From positions 1-17,447 of the forward strand of contig CANRPL010000028.1 in the NCBI GenBank assembly GCA_947632495.1: DNA of 17,447 bases. The letters run 5' to 3'. This DNA is from an uncultured Bacilli bacterium (lineage in GTDB: Bacteria; Bacillota_I; Bacilli_A; RF39; UBA660). The position numbers and the translations under genes were made by a program. Under the pieces are notes generated by a model that worked only from the letters and a program-made list of their open reading frames with translations, did not search any database and had not been told where the DNA came from. Of the stretch, positions 7,038 through 14,753 are shown piece after piece (the stretch's first letter is position 1; each line of letters begins with the position of its first letter).

Positions 7038-7911
7038 ATTCTACTTCAATTAATTCATATTCTCTAGAGCCAATTCCTAATTCACTAGCGGCTTCAATCG
7101 TATGTGCACCATGTCTTGAATTAATACGTTCTAATAAATGATCACGTCCTGGATCATCAGAGTTAGTTACTAAATCAATACAAGCTTGATCGATCGCTAC
7201 AGGATCTAGGCTAGCTAAAATACCGATATCTTGCATACAAGGATCTTCAGCAACATCACAGCAGTCACAATCAACACTCATATTAGCCATAACATTAATA
7301 TAGGCAATATTATCTTTGAAATAATCCGTAACTGATGATGCTGCATCAGCCATAGCTTCAAGAAAACTATTTTGATCTTGATTAAACATATCTTCGTAAG
7401 AGCCATCATTTCCACAACAATGAATATATCTTTTTCCATGTCCTGACGCTACACCGATAGATAATTGTTTTAATGCTCCACCATATCCTCCCATAGGATG
7501 TCCTTTAAAATGTGATAAGACTAGCATTGAATCATAATCAGCTAATTTTTTACCAACATAATTTTTCTTTAATACTTTACCATTTGGAACATCAAGAACC
7601 ATTTCTTCTTCACTATCTAATAGGTCAACAGTAAAAGTTTTACTCCAACCATGATCTTCTAATAACTTTAGATGTTTTTCAGTAGTATTACGAGCTCCAT
7701 CATAAGCAGTATTACATTCAACAACTGTACCATTAACATATTCAACCATTGGTTTCATAAACTCTGGACGTAGATAGTTTTGATTACCCTCTTCCCCGGA
7801 ATGAACTTTAACAGCGACTTTTCCAGGTAATTCATGATTTAATAATTTAAATAACTTCACAACATTTTCTGGTGTAATATTACGTGTAAAATAAACTTTT
7901 GCTTTTTCCAT
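7036..7911 (-). CDS. DUF362-domain protein
   Basis: A 291-residue protein of the DUF362 family, cytoplasmic by sequence, with no signal peptide or membrane segment. Family blocks: VAVKVHSGEEGNQNYLRPEF near residue 33, YDGARNTTEKHL near 70, LSHFKGHPMGGYGGALKQLSIG near 132-153, and a C-terminal LDPVAIDQACIDLV. Many relatives carry an extra 4Fe-4S ferredoxin module; here there is none, but six cysteines (HCC at 164-166; CDCC at 215-218; C225) sit in the middle and could bind a metal or cluster. Start: an ATG two codons upstream abuts AGGAGG with no spacing, whereas the ATG at 7911 is 6 nt away, so I use the latter. It follows the HAD gene with 44 nt between but has its own -10. The biochemical function is not established. 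Confidence 0.85.
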   Translation of the reverse strand: MEKAKVYFTRNITPENVVKLFKLLNHELPGKVAVKVHSGEEGNQNYLRPEFMKPMVEYVNGTVVECNTAYDGARNTTEKHLKLLEDHGWSKTFTVDLLDSEEEMVLDVPNGKVLKKNYVGKKLADYDSMLVLSHFKGHPMGGYGGALKQLSIGVASGHGKRYIHCCGNDGSYEDMFNQDQNSFLEAMADAASSVTDYFKDNIAYINVMANMSVDCDCCDVAEDPCMQDIGILASLDPVAIDQACIDLVTNSDDPGRDHLLERINSRHGAHTIEAASELGIGSREYELIEVE

Positions 7912-7929
7912 AATCATCCTCCTAATAAT

Positions 7930-7938
7930 AGTATAACA
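7930..7938 (-). promoter_or_regulatory. Extended -10 promoter of the DUF362 gene
   Basis: TGT then TATACT on the minus strand, an extended -10 element, in the 44-nt gap behind the HAD gene. The start would fall near 7923, a leader of about 12 nt containing AGGAGG. It suggests DUF362 can be expressed independently of the HAD gene. Confidence 0.4.
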
Positions 7939-7955
7939 TTTTTAAGCATATTTAT

Positions 7956-8615
7956 CTATATTAATTCTTTAATCGAATGAATAATGGGATAAGGACAAGC
8001 TGGGTGCTTAAAGAAAGGATCCATTAAATAACCTTCTAACCCTTTTTCTTGACCAATCTCCACCAGTTCTAAAGTATCATCAACAAAAAGAGCTTCCCCT
8101 TTCTTAATTTTAAAATCATTAATAGGATAATCAAAGAAAACCTTATCTTTCTTTTCAGAACCATATATTGACGAAACATATACTTTAGTAAAATATTTAT
8201 CTATCTGTGCTTCCTTTAATGTATTAAAAACACAAGGCCAATTATCCGTTAATAAAAGGAGGGTATATTTCTTACTTAATACTTCTAAATATTCTTTAAT
8301 GTGAGGAAATAAAGTATACTTGTCACTAGTATGAATAAAATTATCGACAATCTTTTTAATCTTCTCTTCACTAATAGAAAAATTTAATGTTTTAAATGTA
8401 GCACTATAAAAATCATAAAACAATTGATATTCATCATCTAACGTACTAGCTTGTCGTGAAAGAATATCCTTATGTTGTTGCATGGAAGATAATATCTCAT
8501 CAAAAGCATCTTCTTTCAAACCTGTTTCCGTAATAAATGAAGGTGTTATAAACCAATAACCAGTTGTAGCGTACGCTAAAACATTACCAAAATCAAGGAT
8601 TAAATACTTCTTCAT
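7956..8615 (-). CDS. HAD-superfamily hydrolase (class IA-like)
   Basis: A 219-residue haloacid-dehalogenase-type protein, probably a small-molecule phosphatase. Motif I is LDFGNVL with nucleophile D8; as in YihX-like members the second motif-I Asp is replaced (D-x-G-N-V). An all-helical cap follows (about 15-100). Motif II is LLLTDNW (T123), motif III is a lysine among K155-K158, and motif IV is FVDDT (D179, D180). The C-terminus is cysteine/proline rich (HPACPYP). The loss of the second motif-I Asp leaves open whether it is a phosphatase, a dehalogenase-like enzyme or a non-catalytic relative. It is the first gene of a possible two-gene unit with DUF362 and is separated from the upstream exporter by that gene's terminator. 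Confidence 0.82.
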   Translation of the reverse strand: MKKYLILDFGNVLAYATTGYWFITPSFITETGLKEDAFDEILSSMQQHKDILSRQASTLDDEYQLFYDFYSATFKTLNFSISEEKIKKIVDNFIHTSDKYTLFPHIKEYLEVLSKKYTLLLLTDNWPCVFNTLKEAQIDKYFTKVYVSSIYGSEKKDKVFFDYPINDFKIKKGEALFVDDTLELVEIGQEKGLEGYLMDPFFKHPACPYPIIHSIKELI

Positions 8616-8630
8616 ACCATCACCGTTATC

Positions 8631-8639
8631 ATTATACCA
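8631..8639 (-). promoter_or_regulatory. Extended -10 promoter of the HAD gene
   Basis: TGG then TATAAT on the minus strand (8639-8631), a perfect extended -10. The -35 region falls in the exporter terminator and shows no match. The start would be near 8624, leaving only about 9 nt (GGTGATGGT) before the ATG. Confidence 0.5.
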
Positions 8640-8641
8640 TA

Positions 8642-8666
8642 AGAAAAGATAGGTATATTACCTATC
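8642..8666 (-). terminator. Terminator of the MMPL exporter gene
   Basis: Perfect 8-bp stem GATAGGTA (8648-8655) and TACCTATC (8659-8666), 3-nt loop, followed on the minus strand by TTTTCTT. The exporter stop codon (8658-8660) lies in the loop and stem. Confidence 0.75.
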
Positions 8667-11600
8667 CTTTTTATGAATGACAATCTTATCGATAGAAGCA
8701 ATAACTGCTGGCAATAAAACTAAAATCAAAATAGCTGAACATAATGTTCCCTGTGATAAAGTTGTACATATTTTAGCAGCAACGGCAGATGAGAAATAAC
8801 CGACAATTAAAGTAACAATAATTAAAATAGAAGCACTAGTTAAAATAGTATGAATAGAATCATTATAGGCTTTAATAATAGATGCTTTAATATCACTTTT
8901 TTCTCTTTCTTCCAAATAATAAGATGTATATAAGATGGCATAATCAATGGTAGCGCCCATCAAAATACTTTGGACAATCAAAATAGACATGTAGTAAACT
9001 GATCCACCAAAAGATAAAATACCCATCGTTAAGAAAACGGCACATTGAATCAATAATACCAACAAGATTGGTAACAAGATAGATTTAAAAGTCCAAGCTA
9101 CTACAAGGAAAATAAATATCATCGTTAAAATTGTAATTAAATTAAGTTCCCCCTGAAAGCTTTTACTCATATCATAAGCCATAGGTGAATCACCGATGAT
9201 ATAACTGCCATCATTAAGATTCTTTTTAACACCGCCAATGAACTTAAAAGTTGCTTTTGATTCAGGTTCAAAATTAGTATTTAATACCATACGAGAATAA
9301 TTTTCTCCTAAAAGGAGGTCGCGAGCATCTTTAACTGTTACTTTTGCATCCTCGATATCCGTACGCATTTTTTGATCAATATAGCTATCAAAACGTTGAT
9401 CTTTTAAAATATCACTATTTAAATAATCGACAAAAGTTTCGATAGTCAATTGCCATTTTTCTTGATAATCGTTGACACTACCATAATAGATATAAACTAA
9501 ATCGATTAAATCTTTATTAAGATCTGGGGCTAAAGGAATTAATAAATCATATAACTCATCTTTATTATATTTTCTATTGTTTAAAGTATTATTAATAATT
9601 TTATCAACAATCGTTATTTTTTCTTTCATATCATCGGTAAAAAGATTAGCATATGACTTATTTTTCATTACATCATTAATTAAGAAACTAACAAACTCTT
9701 TAAAAGAGAGTTTAACTTGGTTCTTTTTAACATTTTTATCATATAAAGAGTATATAAGTTTAATTGTATCTTTATCCATTCCTAAGAAGGAAGCTAGATT
9801 ATCACTTGTATAAATAGTTTCTTTAAGAGCACTATCCATAATACGAGTAGCGGTCTTCAATTGTTCTAACATTGAATCATTTAAATTATCTTTTAAAAGC
9901 GGATTATCTTTTTCTTTTAGGATAAAATTAACAAATTCATATGGAGTAAGTTTCATACCCTTTTGATAATATAGCGTATAAATACCCATTACTAATTGTT
10001 CATCAAGACCCATCATACTACTTACTTCTTGATAACTAAAAGTTTTATTCGCTAAAGCACTATCCATAATTCCTTTTAAAAGAGTTAATTTACGATTGAT
10101 ATTCTCATCAGTGATATAGCCACTAGCAAGAGCTTTAGTAACAAAATCATATGGAGTAATCGCACCGGTACTATCCGCTAAAAGATAGAAAAGTAAAGAA
10201 ACATCTTGATCAAGTAAAGTTGATAACTGCGTACTATCCATTGGTGTGTTGATAGTATCAATATCAGATAAATCATTCATTATCTTAATACTTGCTATAG
10301 TATTTTCATCAGCAAACATATCTTGATAAGCTTCATCAGTAACAATATCACTCAAGATAAATGAGCTAAATTCTTTTAAAGACAAATGTGTTTCTGGTAC
10401 CTTTGTACTAGCATAATAAGTAAATAAGGAATTAACAAGTTGAGAGTCAATATTAAATGTTTTAGCTAACTCTTGTGCCGTCATTCGCTTTTGAATCATT
10501 TGAGAGTTAGTAAAAGTTAAAAGATTATTGATATTTTCTTTTTCTTTTTTAACATCATTACCATATTTACTATTTACGACATCCGAATTCATAAATAAGG
10601 CAAATTCACGTAAAGATAATTTGGTAACGGTCTTCTTTGAATTATAATAGATTAATAAATCATTAACTTTATTGACATCAATATTTAAAACTTGCGCTAT
10701 AGAAGCAGCTGTTCTTTTTTCATTTACCAATTTAGCATCGGCAAACATCTCTAAACGATTGATATCATTACGCATTGATTCATCAATATCATCACTCATT
10801 TTTTCATTAGCATAGACGTCTTTTTCAATAAATTTTAGAAGGTTATCTAACCTAATCGTATTATTTTCTTTAGCGTTATAGTAATGATAATAAATAAGTT
10901 TTAAAAGATAATTATCAGCTTGAACATCTTTACCTAAATCAGTAAATTTAGCATTAAGTTCACTATATTTTAAAGGCTGATTGATCGTATTACCATAACA
11001 TAATACTTCGATGTCATCATCGTCTAAATCAAGGCAATAATTACTCATCTTTGATTCTTCTTGATTAGGGTAGACAATCGCCATCTGATTATTTAGTTTA
11101 AATGTATTATCAATCTGATCAGCTCCTGAAGCTGTATATAGAATACCTAAATTACCCTTTAAAAAATAACTAGTAATAAAAATAGCTAAAAATATAATAG
11201 CAGCTACATAACGTAACTTGTATGCAATTTTACCAACATAATTTAAAGTAATGATAGGACTTTTCTTTTTCGTTTTATAAATAAGTTTATCACACATAAT
11301 GATAAGTCCTGGTAAACATGTAAAAATACTAATTAGACTAAATAGTACACCCTTCGCTAAAACAAAGCCTAAATCTTTACCTATTTTAAAACTCATAAAG
11401 ACAAGCGCTAAAAGGCCAACGACCGTTGTTACCGAACTACTTGATATAGCCTTAAAAGCATTATGTAAAGCTTCTTTCATCGCTTTAACTTTATCTTCTT
11501 CATGCAACCTTTCCTGACGATAACGATTCATAAGCATAATCGAATAATCCATTGATAAAGCCATTTGTAGAATAGCCGAAATCGAACTAGTAATATTAGA

Positions 11601-12215
11601 TACACTATCAAAAATAATATTAGTTCCCCCATTTAAAGCTACGGCAATTAAAATTGCAATAAGGAAAAGAAATGGTTCAACATATGATTCACACATGATA
11701 ATTAAAATAACTAAAGCGCTTAAAACAGCTAAAACAATAATATAAAAAGGTAATATAACTTTATTATAATCTGATGCTGTTCCTGATGTATCAACTAATT
11801 TATCACCAAAATATTCAGTTACTGTTTTATAAACATCACTAGCCATAGAACTATCAGCTTCCGCATCAATAGTTAAGACATATAAGCTATACTCATCTTT
11901 ATTATATTTATCTGTATCATCATAAGATACGTCATTGACATTATCAATTTTCTTTAGATACTCATAGGCATCTTCTTTTTCCTCAACAGTTAAATCTTTA
12001 ACCATAATATTTAAAGAACTATCTTTTAGCTCTTTAAATTCTTTATCCATGATATCCATACCCTTACGTGTATCAGATGAATCAGGAAGATATTTTGTCA
12101 TATCATGATTAACCTTTACTTGATTACTTAAAAACAGTGATATAACTGTCAAAATTAAAAATAAAACTAATATAAAATACCTTTTTTCAACAATAAAATC
12201 AGTTATTTTTTTCAT
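8658..12215 (-). CDS. MMPL/RND-family exporter with repeat-bearing outer loop
   Basis: A 1,185-residue inner-membrane transporter of the MMPL (RND) family, presumably proton-driven export of lipids, amphiphiles or drugs. Helix 1 is at 11-31; the first outer loop (32-152) has the usual porter shape; helices 2-6 span about 153-308; helix 7 about 337-353; helices 8-12 about 1024-1178. Both proton-relay Asp-Tyr pairs are intact: D223-Y224 (SMDYS) and D1091-Y1092 (TIDYA). The second outer loop (about 354-1023) is greatly enlarged and holds tandem helical repeats (separate entry). AGGGGGG precedes the ATG. It is divergent from a TetR regulator across a palindromic operator, so regulator-controlled efflux is the likely arrangement. 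Substrate unknown; family assignment very secure. Confidence 0.93.
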   Translation of the reverse strand: MKKITDFIVEKRYFILVLFLILTVISLFLSNQVKVNHDMTKYLPDSSDTRKGMDIMDKEFKELKDSSLNIMVKDLTVEEKEDAYEYLKKIDNVNDVSYDDTDKYNKDEYSLYVLTIDAEADSSMASDVYKTVTEYFGDKLVDTSGTASDYNKVILPFYIIVLAVLSALVILIIMCESYVEPFLFLIAILIAVALNGGTNIIFDSVSNITSSISAILQMALSMDYSIMLMNRYRQERLHEEDKVKAMKEALHNAFKAISSSSVTTVVGLLALVFMSFKIGKDLGFVLAKGVLFSLISIFTCLPGLIIMCDKLIYKTKKKSPIITLNYVGKIAYKLRYVAAIIFLAIFITSYFLKGNLGILYTASGADQIDNTFKLNNQMAIVYPNQEESKMSNYCLDLDDDDIEVLCYGNTINQPLKYSELNAKFTDLGKDVQADNYLLKLIYYHYYNAKENNTIRLDNLLKFIEKDVYANEKMSDDIDESMRNDINRLEMFADAKLVNEKRTAASIAQVLNIDVNKVNDLLIYYNSKKTVTKLSLREFALFMNSDVVNSKYGNDVKKEKENINNLLTFTNSQMIQKRMTAQELAKTFNIDSQLVNSLFTYYASTKVPETHLSLKEFSSFILSDIVTDEAYQDMFADENTIASIKIMNDLSDIDTINTPMDSTQLSTLLDQDVSLLFYLLADSTGAITPYDFVTKALASGYITDENINRKLTLLKGIMDSALANKTFSYQEVSSMMGLDEQLVMGIYTLYYQKGMKLTPYEFVNFILKEKDNPLLKDNLNDSMLEQLKTATRIMDSALKETIYTSDNLASFLGMDKDTIKLIYSLYDKNVKKNQVKLSFKEFVSFLINDVMKNKSYANLFTDDMKEKITIVDKIINNTLNNRKYNKDELYDLLIPLAPDLNKDLIDLVYIYYGSVNDYQEKWQLTIETFVDYLNSDILKDQRFDSYIDQKMRTDIEDAKVTVKDARDLLLGENYSRMVLNTNFEPESKATFKFIGGVKKNLNDGSYIIGDSPMAYDMSKSFQGELNLITILTMIFIFLVVAWTFKSILLPILLVLLIQCAVFLTMGILSFGGSVYYMSILIVQSILMGATIDYAILYTSYYLEEREKSDIKASIIKAYNDSIHTILTSASILIIVTLIVGYFSSAVAAKICTTLSQGTLCSAILILVLLPAVIASIDKIVIHKKDR
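9291..10973 (-). repeat. Tandem ~70-87-residue helical repeats in the MMPL outer loop
   Basis: Six full units and two partial ones, seen in the protein rather than the DNA. Units begin at an L-S/T-x-x-E/D-F motif: LSLREF (533), LSLKEF (611), ITPYDF (686), LTPYEF (756), LSFKEF (836) and LTIETF (923), with an earlier degenerate unit from R455. Each contains a middle KRxTAxxLAxxLNID-like block (KRTAASIAQVLNID at 500-513; KRMTAQELAKTFNID at 576-590) and ends in YYxS or YxLYY. Partial copies flank at 415-454 and 923-975. DNA copies have diverged, so this is an old protein repeat, not a fresh duplication. Confidence 0.8.
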
Positions 12216-12261
12216 AGGTATCCCCCCTAAAGCTCGATTATAACACTATTAAGAAAAGAGG

Positions 12262-12321
12262 TAAATAGCAAAATATTAATTAATGTCAAAATTTTGACAC
12301 TATATTTATTTTTGTTAAAAT
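12262..12321. promoter_or_regulatory. Divergent mmpL/tetR promoters sharing a palindromic operator
   Basis: The perfect 16-bp palindrome TGTCAAAATTTTGACA (12284-12299) contains TTGACA on each strand. Plus strand: TTGACA (12294-12299), 16 nt, TAAAAT (12316-12321) for tetR. Minus strand: TTGACA (12289-12284), 16 nt, TATTTA (12267-12262, a weaker -10) for the exporter. One bound dimer would cover both -35 boxes. Binding by the neighbouring TetR protein is inferred from position and symmetry. Confidence 0.75.
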
Positions 12322-12354
12322 ATATGTTAAAATAAGTCATATGGAGATGAGACG

Positions 12355-12912
12355 ATGAAAGTAAAAGTAATTAATGCTTCATCACGTAAAACACGTGAAA
12401 AAATCAAAAAAGCCTTTGCCGAACTAGTTAAAGAAAAAGATGGTTTAAACAAAGTTTCCGTAACTGATTTAGTCAATAAAGCCGATATAACAAGGAGTGC
12501 TTTTTATACCCATTACGATAATATTTATGAGGTCGCTAAAGAGATTCAAAACGAAACATTAGATGTCCTAATAAAAAATATTGATCAATTTAAAGAAGTT
12601 GGTGATATTGATGCTTACTTTGATGAAATCTTTCACTATCTAGAAGATAATGAGGATATTTATTCAATGATTCTATCTAGCCAAGATCCCCTACTATTTA
12701 CTTTTGGTCTAAATAAAATTATTGTTAATACACTATCCAAGGCCTTAAAAGATCGCCACCATCATGATTTTGAACTAAACCTTTACTTCTTTATTGATGG
12801 CTCAATGAGTCTCGTTATTAAACATTATCGTAAAGAAATAAATTACTCTTTAGATGAAATAAAAGCTTATATGAAAGAAACTTTTAAAACATTATTTTTA
12901 AATAGCAAATAA
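12355..12912 (+). CDS. TetR/AcrR-family transcriptional regulator
   Basis: A 185-residue TetR-family repressor. Residues 8-60 form the DNA-binding domain, with the classic helix-turn-helix VSVTDLVNKADITRSAFYTHY (34-54). The rest is a helical ligand-binding and dimer domain with no recognisable ligand class. The start at 12355 has GGAG 8 nt upstream and the usual N-terminal length. It is transcribed away from the MMPL exporter, and the only symmetric site between the two genes overlaps both promoters, so it most likely represses itself and the exporter and is released by an exporter substrate or related signal. Family call secure; target inferred from location. Confidence 0.92.
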   Translation: MKVKVINASSRKTREKIKKAFAELVKEKDGLNKVSVTDLVNKADITRSAFYTHYDNIYEVAKEIQNETLDVLIKNIDQFKEVGDIDAYFDEIFHYLEDNEDIYSMILSSQDPLLFTFGLNKIIVNTLSKALKDRHHHDFELNLYFFIDGSMSLVIKHYRKEINYSLDEIKAYMKETFKTLFLNSK

Positions 12913-12942
12913 AAAGATTATCAAATAGATAATCCTTTTTTT
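12911..12942. terminator. Bidirectional terminator between tetR and metK
   Basis: Stem GATTATC (12916-12922) and GATAATC (12928-12934), 5-nt loop, with CTTTTTTT following on the plus strand and TTTTTATTT on the minus strand. It can serve both convergent genes. Confidence 0.85.
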
Positions 12943-13963
12943 AAGAAGTAAAATGTCCAAACATAGCTCTTTGCTCATAATTAATCTTTTTTAAGTTTAA
13001 ATCATTAATAATATTTATTGGCCGACACTCTTCATATAGATAATCCGGTACCTCATAATCACCTTTATTTGTTTTAATATAGATAGCTAAAGGTCTTTCA
13101 ATGCCAATAGCGTAAGATAATTGTACTAAACACCAATCATAATCAGCACTTTCACTGACAACTTTCTTCGCTATTTCTCGGGCTTTATATGCACCACTTC
13201 GATCGACTTTAGTAGGATCCTTACCAGAGAAAGCACCACCACCGACATTAGTGAAAGATTGATAACTATCAACTACAATTTTACGTCCAGTTACTCCAGC
13301 ATCACCCATAAAGCCACCTATTGCAAAACGACCAGTTGGATTAATTAAAAATTGATCAATGGTAAGATGATATTCTCTACAAATGTCAAGGCAGATATTC
13401 TTAATAATGTCATCTGTTTCTTTACGCTCTTCTTCCGTATTTTGATAACAAATGGTAAAAGTTTTAATTGCCACTAATTTATCATTATCATAAACACCAG
13501 TTATTTCAGCTTTACCATCAGGTAAAAAGCGATGATCTACTCTAATTAATTCATCATAACGACGACTTAACTTCTGTAATATTACCATAGCTGTTGGAAG
13601 TAATTCTTTGGTATCTTTACAAGCGTAACCAAACATCATCCCATTATCCCCAGCCCCATTAACTAAATCATTAGTTCCTAGGGCAATATCTGGACTTTGT
13701 AGACCGAGATTATTTATAATTTCATAGTTATCATCATAACCAATATCTCGGAGTACTCGCTTAGTTACTTCTTCAATATCAACACTAGCTTGACTAGTAA
13801 CTTCACCAGTTATGAAGATTTTTCCTTTACCACCAACAACTTCAATACCACAACGACTATTTTCATCTTGCTTTAAGAAGGCATCTAATAAAGCATCACT
13901 AATTTGATCACACACTTTATCGGGATGTCCACGAAAAACAATTTCATTACTATATAATTTCAT
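12941..13963 (-). CDS. metK: S-adenosylmethionine synthetase, short variant
   Basis: Methionine adenosyltransferase, making SAM from methionine and ATP in the cytoplasm. From the ATG at 13963 it has 340 residues, against about 380-400 for typical bacterial MetK. Key motifs: GHPDK near residue 12, the GAGDNGMMFGYA loop (usually GAGDQG), PDGK in place of PDAK, NPTGRFAIGG, MGDAGVTGRKIVVD, and GGGAFSGKDPTKVDRS. Catalytic and nucleotide-binding Asp, Lys and Arg residues appear present. It ends at GHFTS, about 20 residues before the usual C-terminus, and internal loops are shorter. A longer frame from a GTG at 13978 would cover the AAAGGAGG ribosome site, so I reject it. Expression is under the SAM-I riboswitch directly upstream. 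Probably the functional enzyme. Confidence 0.94.
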   Translation of the reverse strand: MKLYSNEIVFRGHPDKVCDQISDALLDAFLKQDENSRCGIEVVGGKGKIFITGEVTSQASVDIEEVTKRVLRDIGYDDNYEIINNLGLQSPDIALGTNDLVNGAGDNGMMFGYACKDTKELLPTAMVILQKLSRRYDELIRVDHRFLPDGKAEITGVYDNDKLVAIKTFTICYQNTEEERKETDDIIKNICLDICREYHLTIDQFLINPTGRFAIGGFMGDAGVTGRKIVVDSYQSFTNVGGGAFSGKDPTKVDRSGAYKAREIAKKVVSESADYDWCLVQLSYAIGIERPLAIYIKTNKGDYEVPDYLYEECRPINIINDLNLKKINYEQRAMFGHFTS

Positions 13964-13985
13964 AAATCCTCCTTTCACATCTCAT

Positions 13986-14012
13986 AAAAAAAGGCTCAAG
14001 ATAACCTTGAGC
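13986..14012 (-). terminator. Riboswitch-controlled terminator of metK
   Basis: Stem GCTCAAG / CTTGAGC (13994-14000, 14006-14012) with a 5-nt loop, followed on the minus strand by CTTTTTTT (13993-13986). The loop and adjoining stem RNA GTTATCTT (14005-13998) is perfectly complementary to AAGATAAC (14029-14022) at the 3' side of the aptamer, which makes an antiterminator when SAM is scarce. Confidence 0.9.
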
Positions 14013-14021
14013 ATAAAAAAA

Positions 14022-14110
14022 GTTATCTTATCGTTCTAGCATTACCACCTAACTTAATAGGTTGGTGTGATTTCATAAGGCTAGTCCCTCCATCACTCTT
14101 TATAAGATGT
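14022..14110 (-). ncRNA. SAM-I (S-box) riboswitch aptamer
   Basis: The minus-strand leader of metK carries the S-box core: a P1 strand ATCTTAT, then AAAGAG, GATGGAGGGACTAGCC, TTATGAAATCACACCAACC, a hairpin with GGTGG, AATGCTAGAAC, and the closing P1 strand ATAAGAT (14031-14025). P1 pairs 14108-14102 with 14031-14025. Known S-box RNAs bind SAM, stabilise P1 and so favour the terminator; the antiterminator overlap here fits that OFF switch. Its position before a SAM synthetase makes this simple product feedback. Confidence 0.96.
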
Positions 14111-14117
14111 CAATAAA

Positions 14118-14146
14118 ATTATATCATCATTATTTATTAAATTCAA
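14118..14146 (-). promoter_or_regulatory. metK promoter
   Basis: TTGAAT (14146-14141), 17 nt, TATAAT (14123-14118) on the minus strand. The predicted start near 14111 is just before the riboswitch P1 strand, giving a leader of about 148 nt. The -35 lies next to the stop of the upstream phosphatase gene. Confidence 0.75.
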
Positions 14147-14149
14147 TAA

Positions 14150-14677
14150 CTATAATTGGTATACTTTTACTTCGGTATTATTAATTCCTAAATCAAGCAT
14201 ATTTCCGTCTTCTGGTATACCTTCAAAATAGGCATGGAATACTCTTGCAACTCCATTGTGCGTAATAATTAAGACACGCTGATAATCCTTCGTTTTCAAT
14301 TCATCAAGAAAAGACTTTACACGGTCAAAAAGCTCTTTTACACTTTCACTATTACCATCTTTAGCGTCTTTATAGTAATTCCAATAATCGTTACGATTAG
14401 TTACAGTTACCGGTTTACCTTCTAAAGTTCCATGCTCTCTTTCACGTAAACGTTCATCATAGAGAATAATATCTTCATTATCATTTAAAATACGAGCTGT
14501 ATGGCGAGCTCTTAATAATGGTGATGAATAAACAGCATCAAAAGTTATATCTTTTATCTTTTCTTTCAAAGCATGAGCTTGAATAATACCAGCCTGATTC
14601 AAGTCCTCATTGACATAATTATATATTTTTTCAACATTAGATAATGTTTGACCATGGCGTACGACATAAAGTTCCAT
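14150..14677 (-). CDS. Histidine phosphatase family (phosphoglycerate mutase-like) protein
   Basis: A 175-residue single-domain cytoplasmic enzyme of the branch-1 histidine phosphatase family. It has the RHGQT motif (R7, phospho-accepting H8), SSPLLRARHTA (51-61, with R56), the acidic LREREHGTLEG block (E79/E81) and the second catalytic His in IITHNG (H140). All key residues are present. The short length and lack of mutase inserts favour a broad phosphatase (like PhoE/CobC types) over a true 2,3-bisphosphoglycerate-dependent mutase. GGTGATAAT precedes the ATG. Neighbouring genes share no obvious pathway, so the substrate cannot be named. Confidence 0.9.
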   Translation of the reverse strand: MELYVVRHGQTLSNVEKIYNYVNEDLNQAGIIQAHALKEKIKDITFDAVYSSPLLRARHTARILNDNEDIILYDERLREREHGTLEGKPVTVTNRNDYWNYYKDAKDGNSESVKELFDRVKSFLDELKTKDYQRVLIITHNGVARVFHAYFEGIPEDGNMLDLGINNTEVKVYQL

Positions 14678-14701
14678 ATTATCACCATCCTACTATAGAT
14701 A

Positions 14702-14730
14702 ATCTTACCACATTTTATGTTTATAGTAAA
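14702..14730 (-). promoter_or_regulatory. Probable promoter of the histidine phosphatase gene
   Basis: TTTACT (14730-14725), 17 nt, TAAGAT (14707-14702) on the minus strand, with TGG just before the -10 (extended type). The predicted leader is about 18 nt. Confidence 0.45.
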
Positions 14731-14753
14731 TGCAACGATTTTAGTCTTTGTCT

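Noticed and set aside
7912..7917. ATG of the DUF362 gene two codons upstream
   Set aside because: It directly abuts AGGAGG with no spacing; the ATG at 7911 has a normal 6-nt spacing.
9291..10973. CRISPR or DNA tandem repeat explanation for the exporter loop
   Set aside because: The repetition is only at protein level with diverged codons and unequal unit lengths; there are no identical DNA repeats or spacers.
9577..11517. Plus-strand open frames opposite the exporter (9577-9813, 11299-11517)
   Set aside because: Antisense to an MMPL coding sequence; hydrophobic by reflection of A/T-rich helices, no ribosome sites.
13964..13978. GTG start of metK five codons upstream
   Set aside because: The extra codons are the AAAGGAGG ribosome site itself; MetK proteins begin close to the ATG at 13963.
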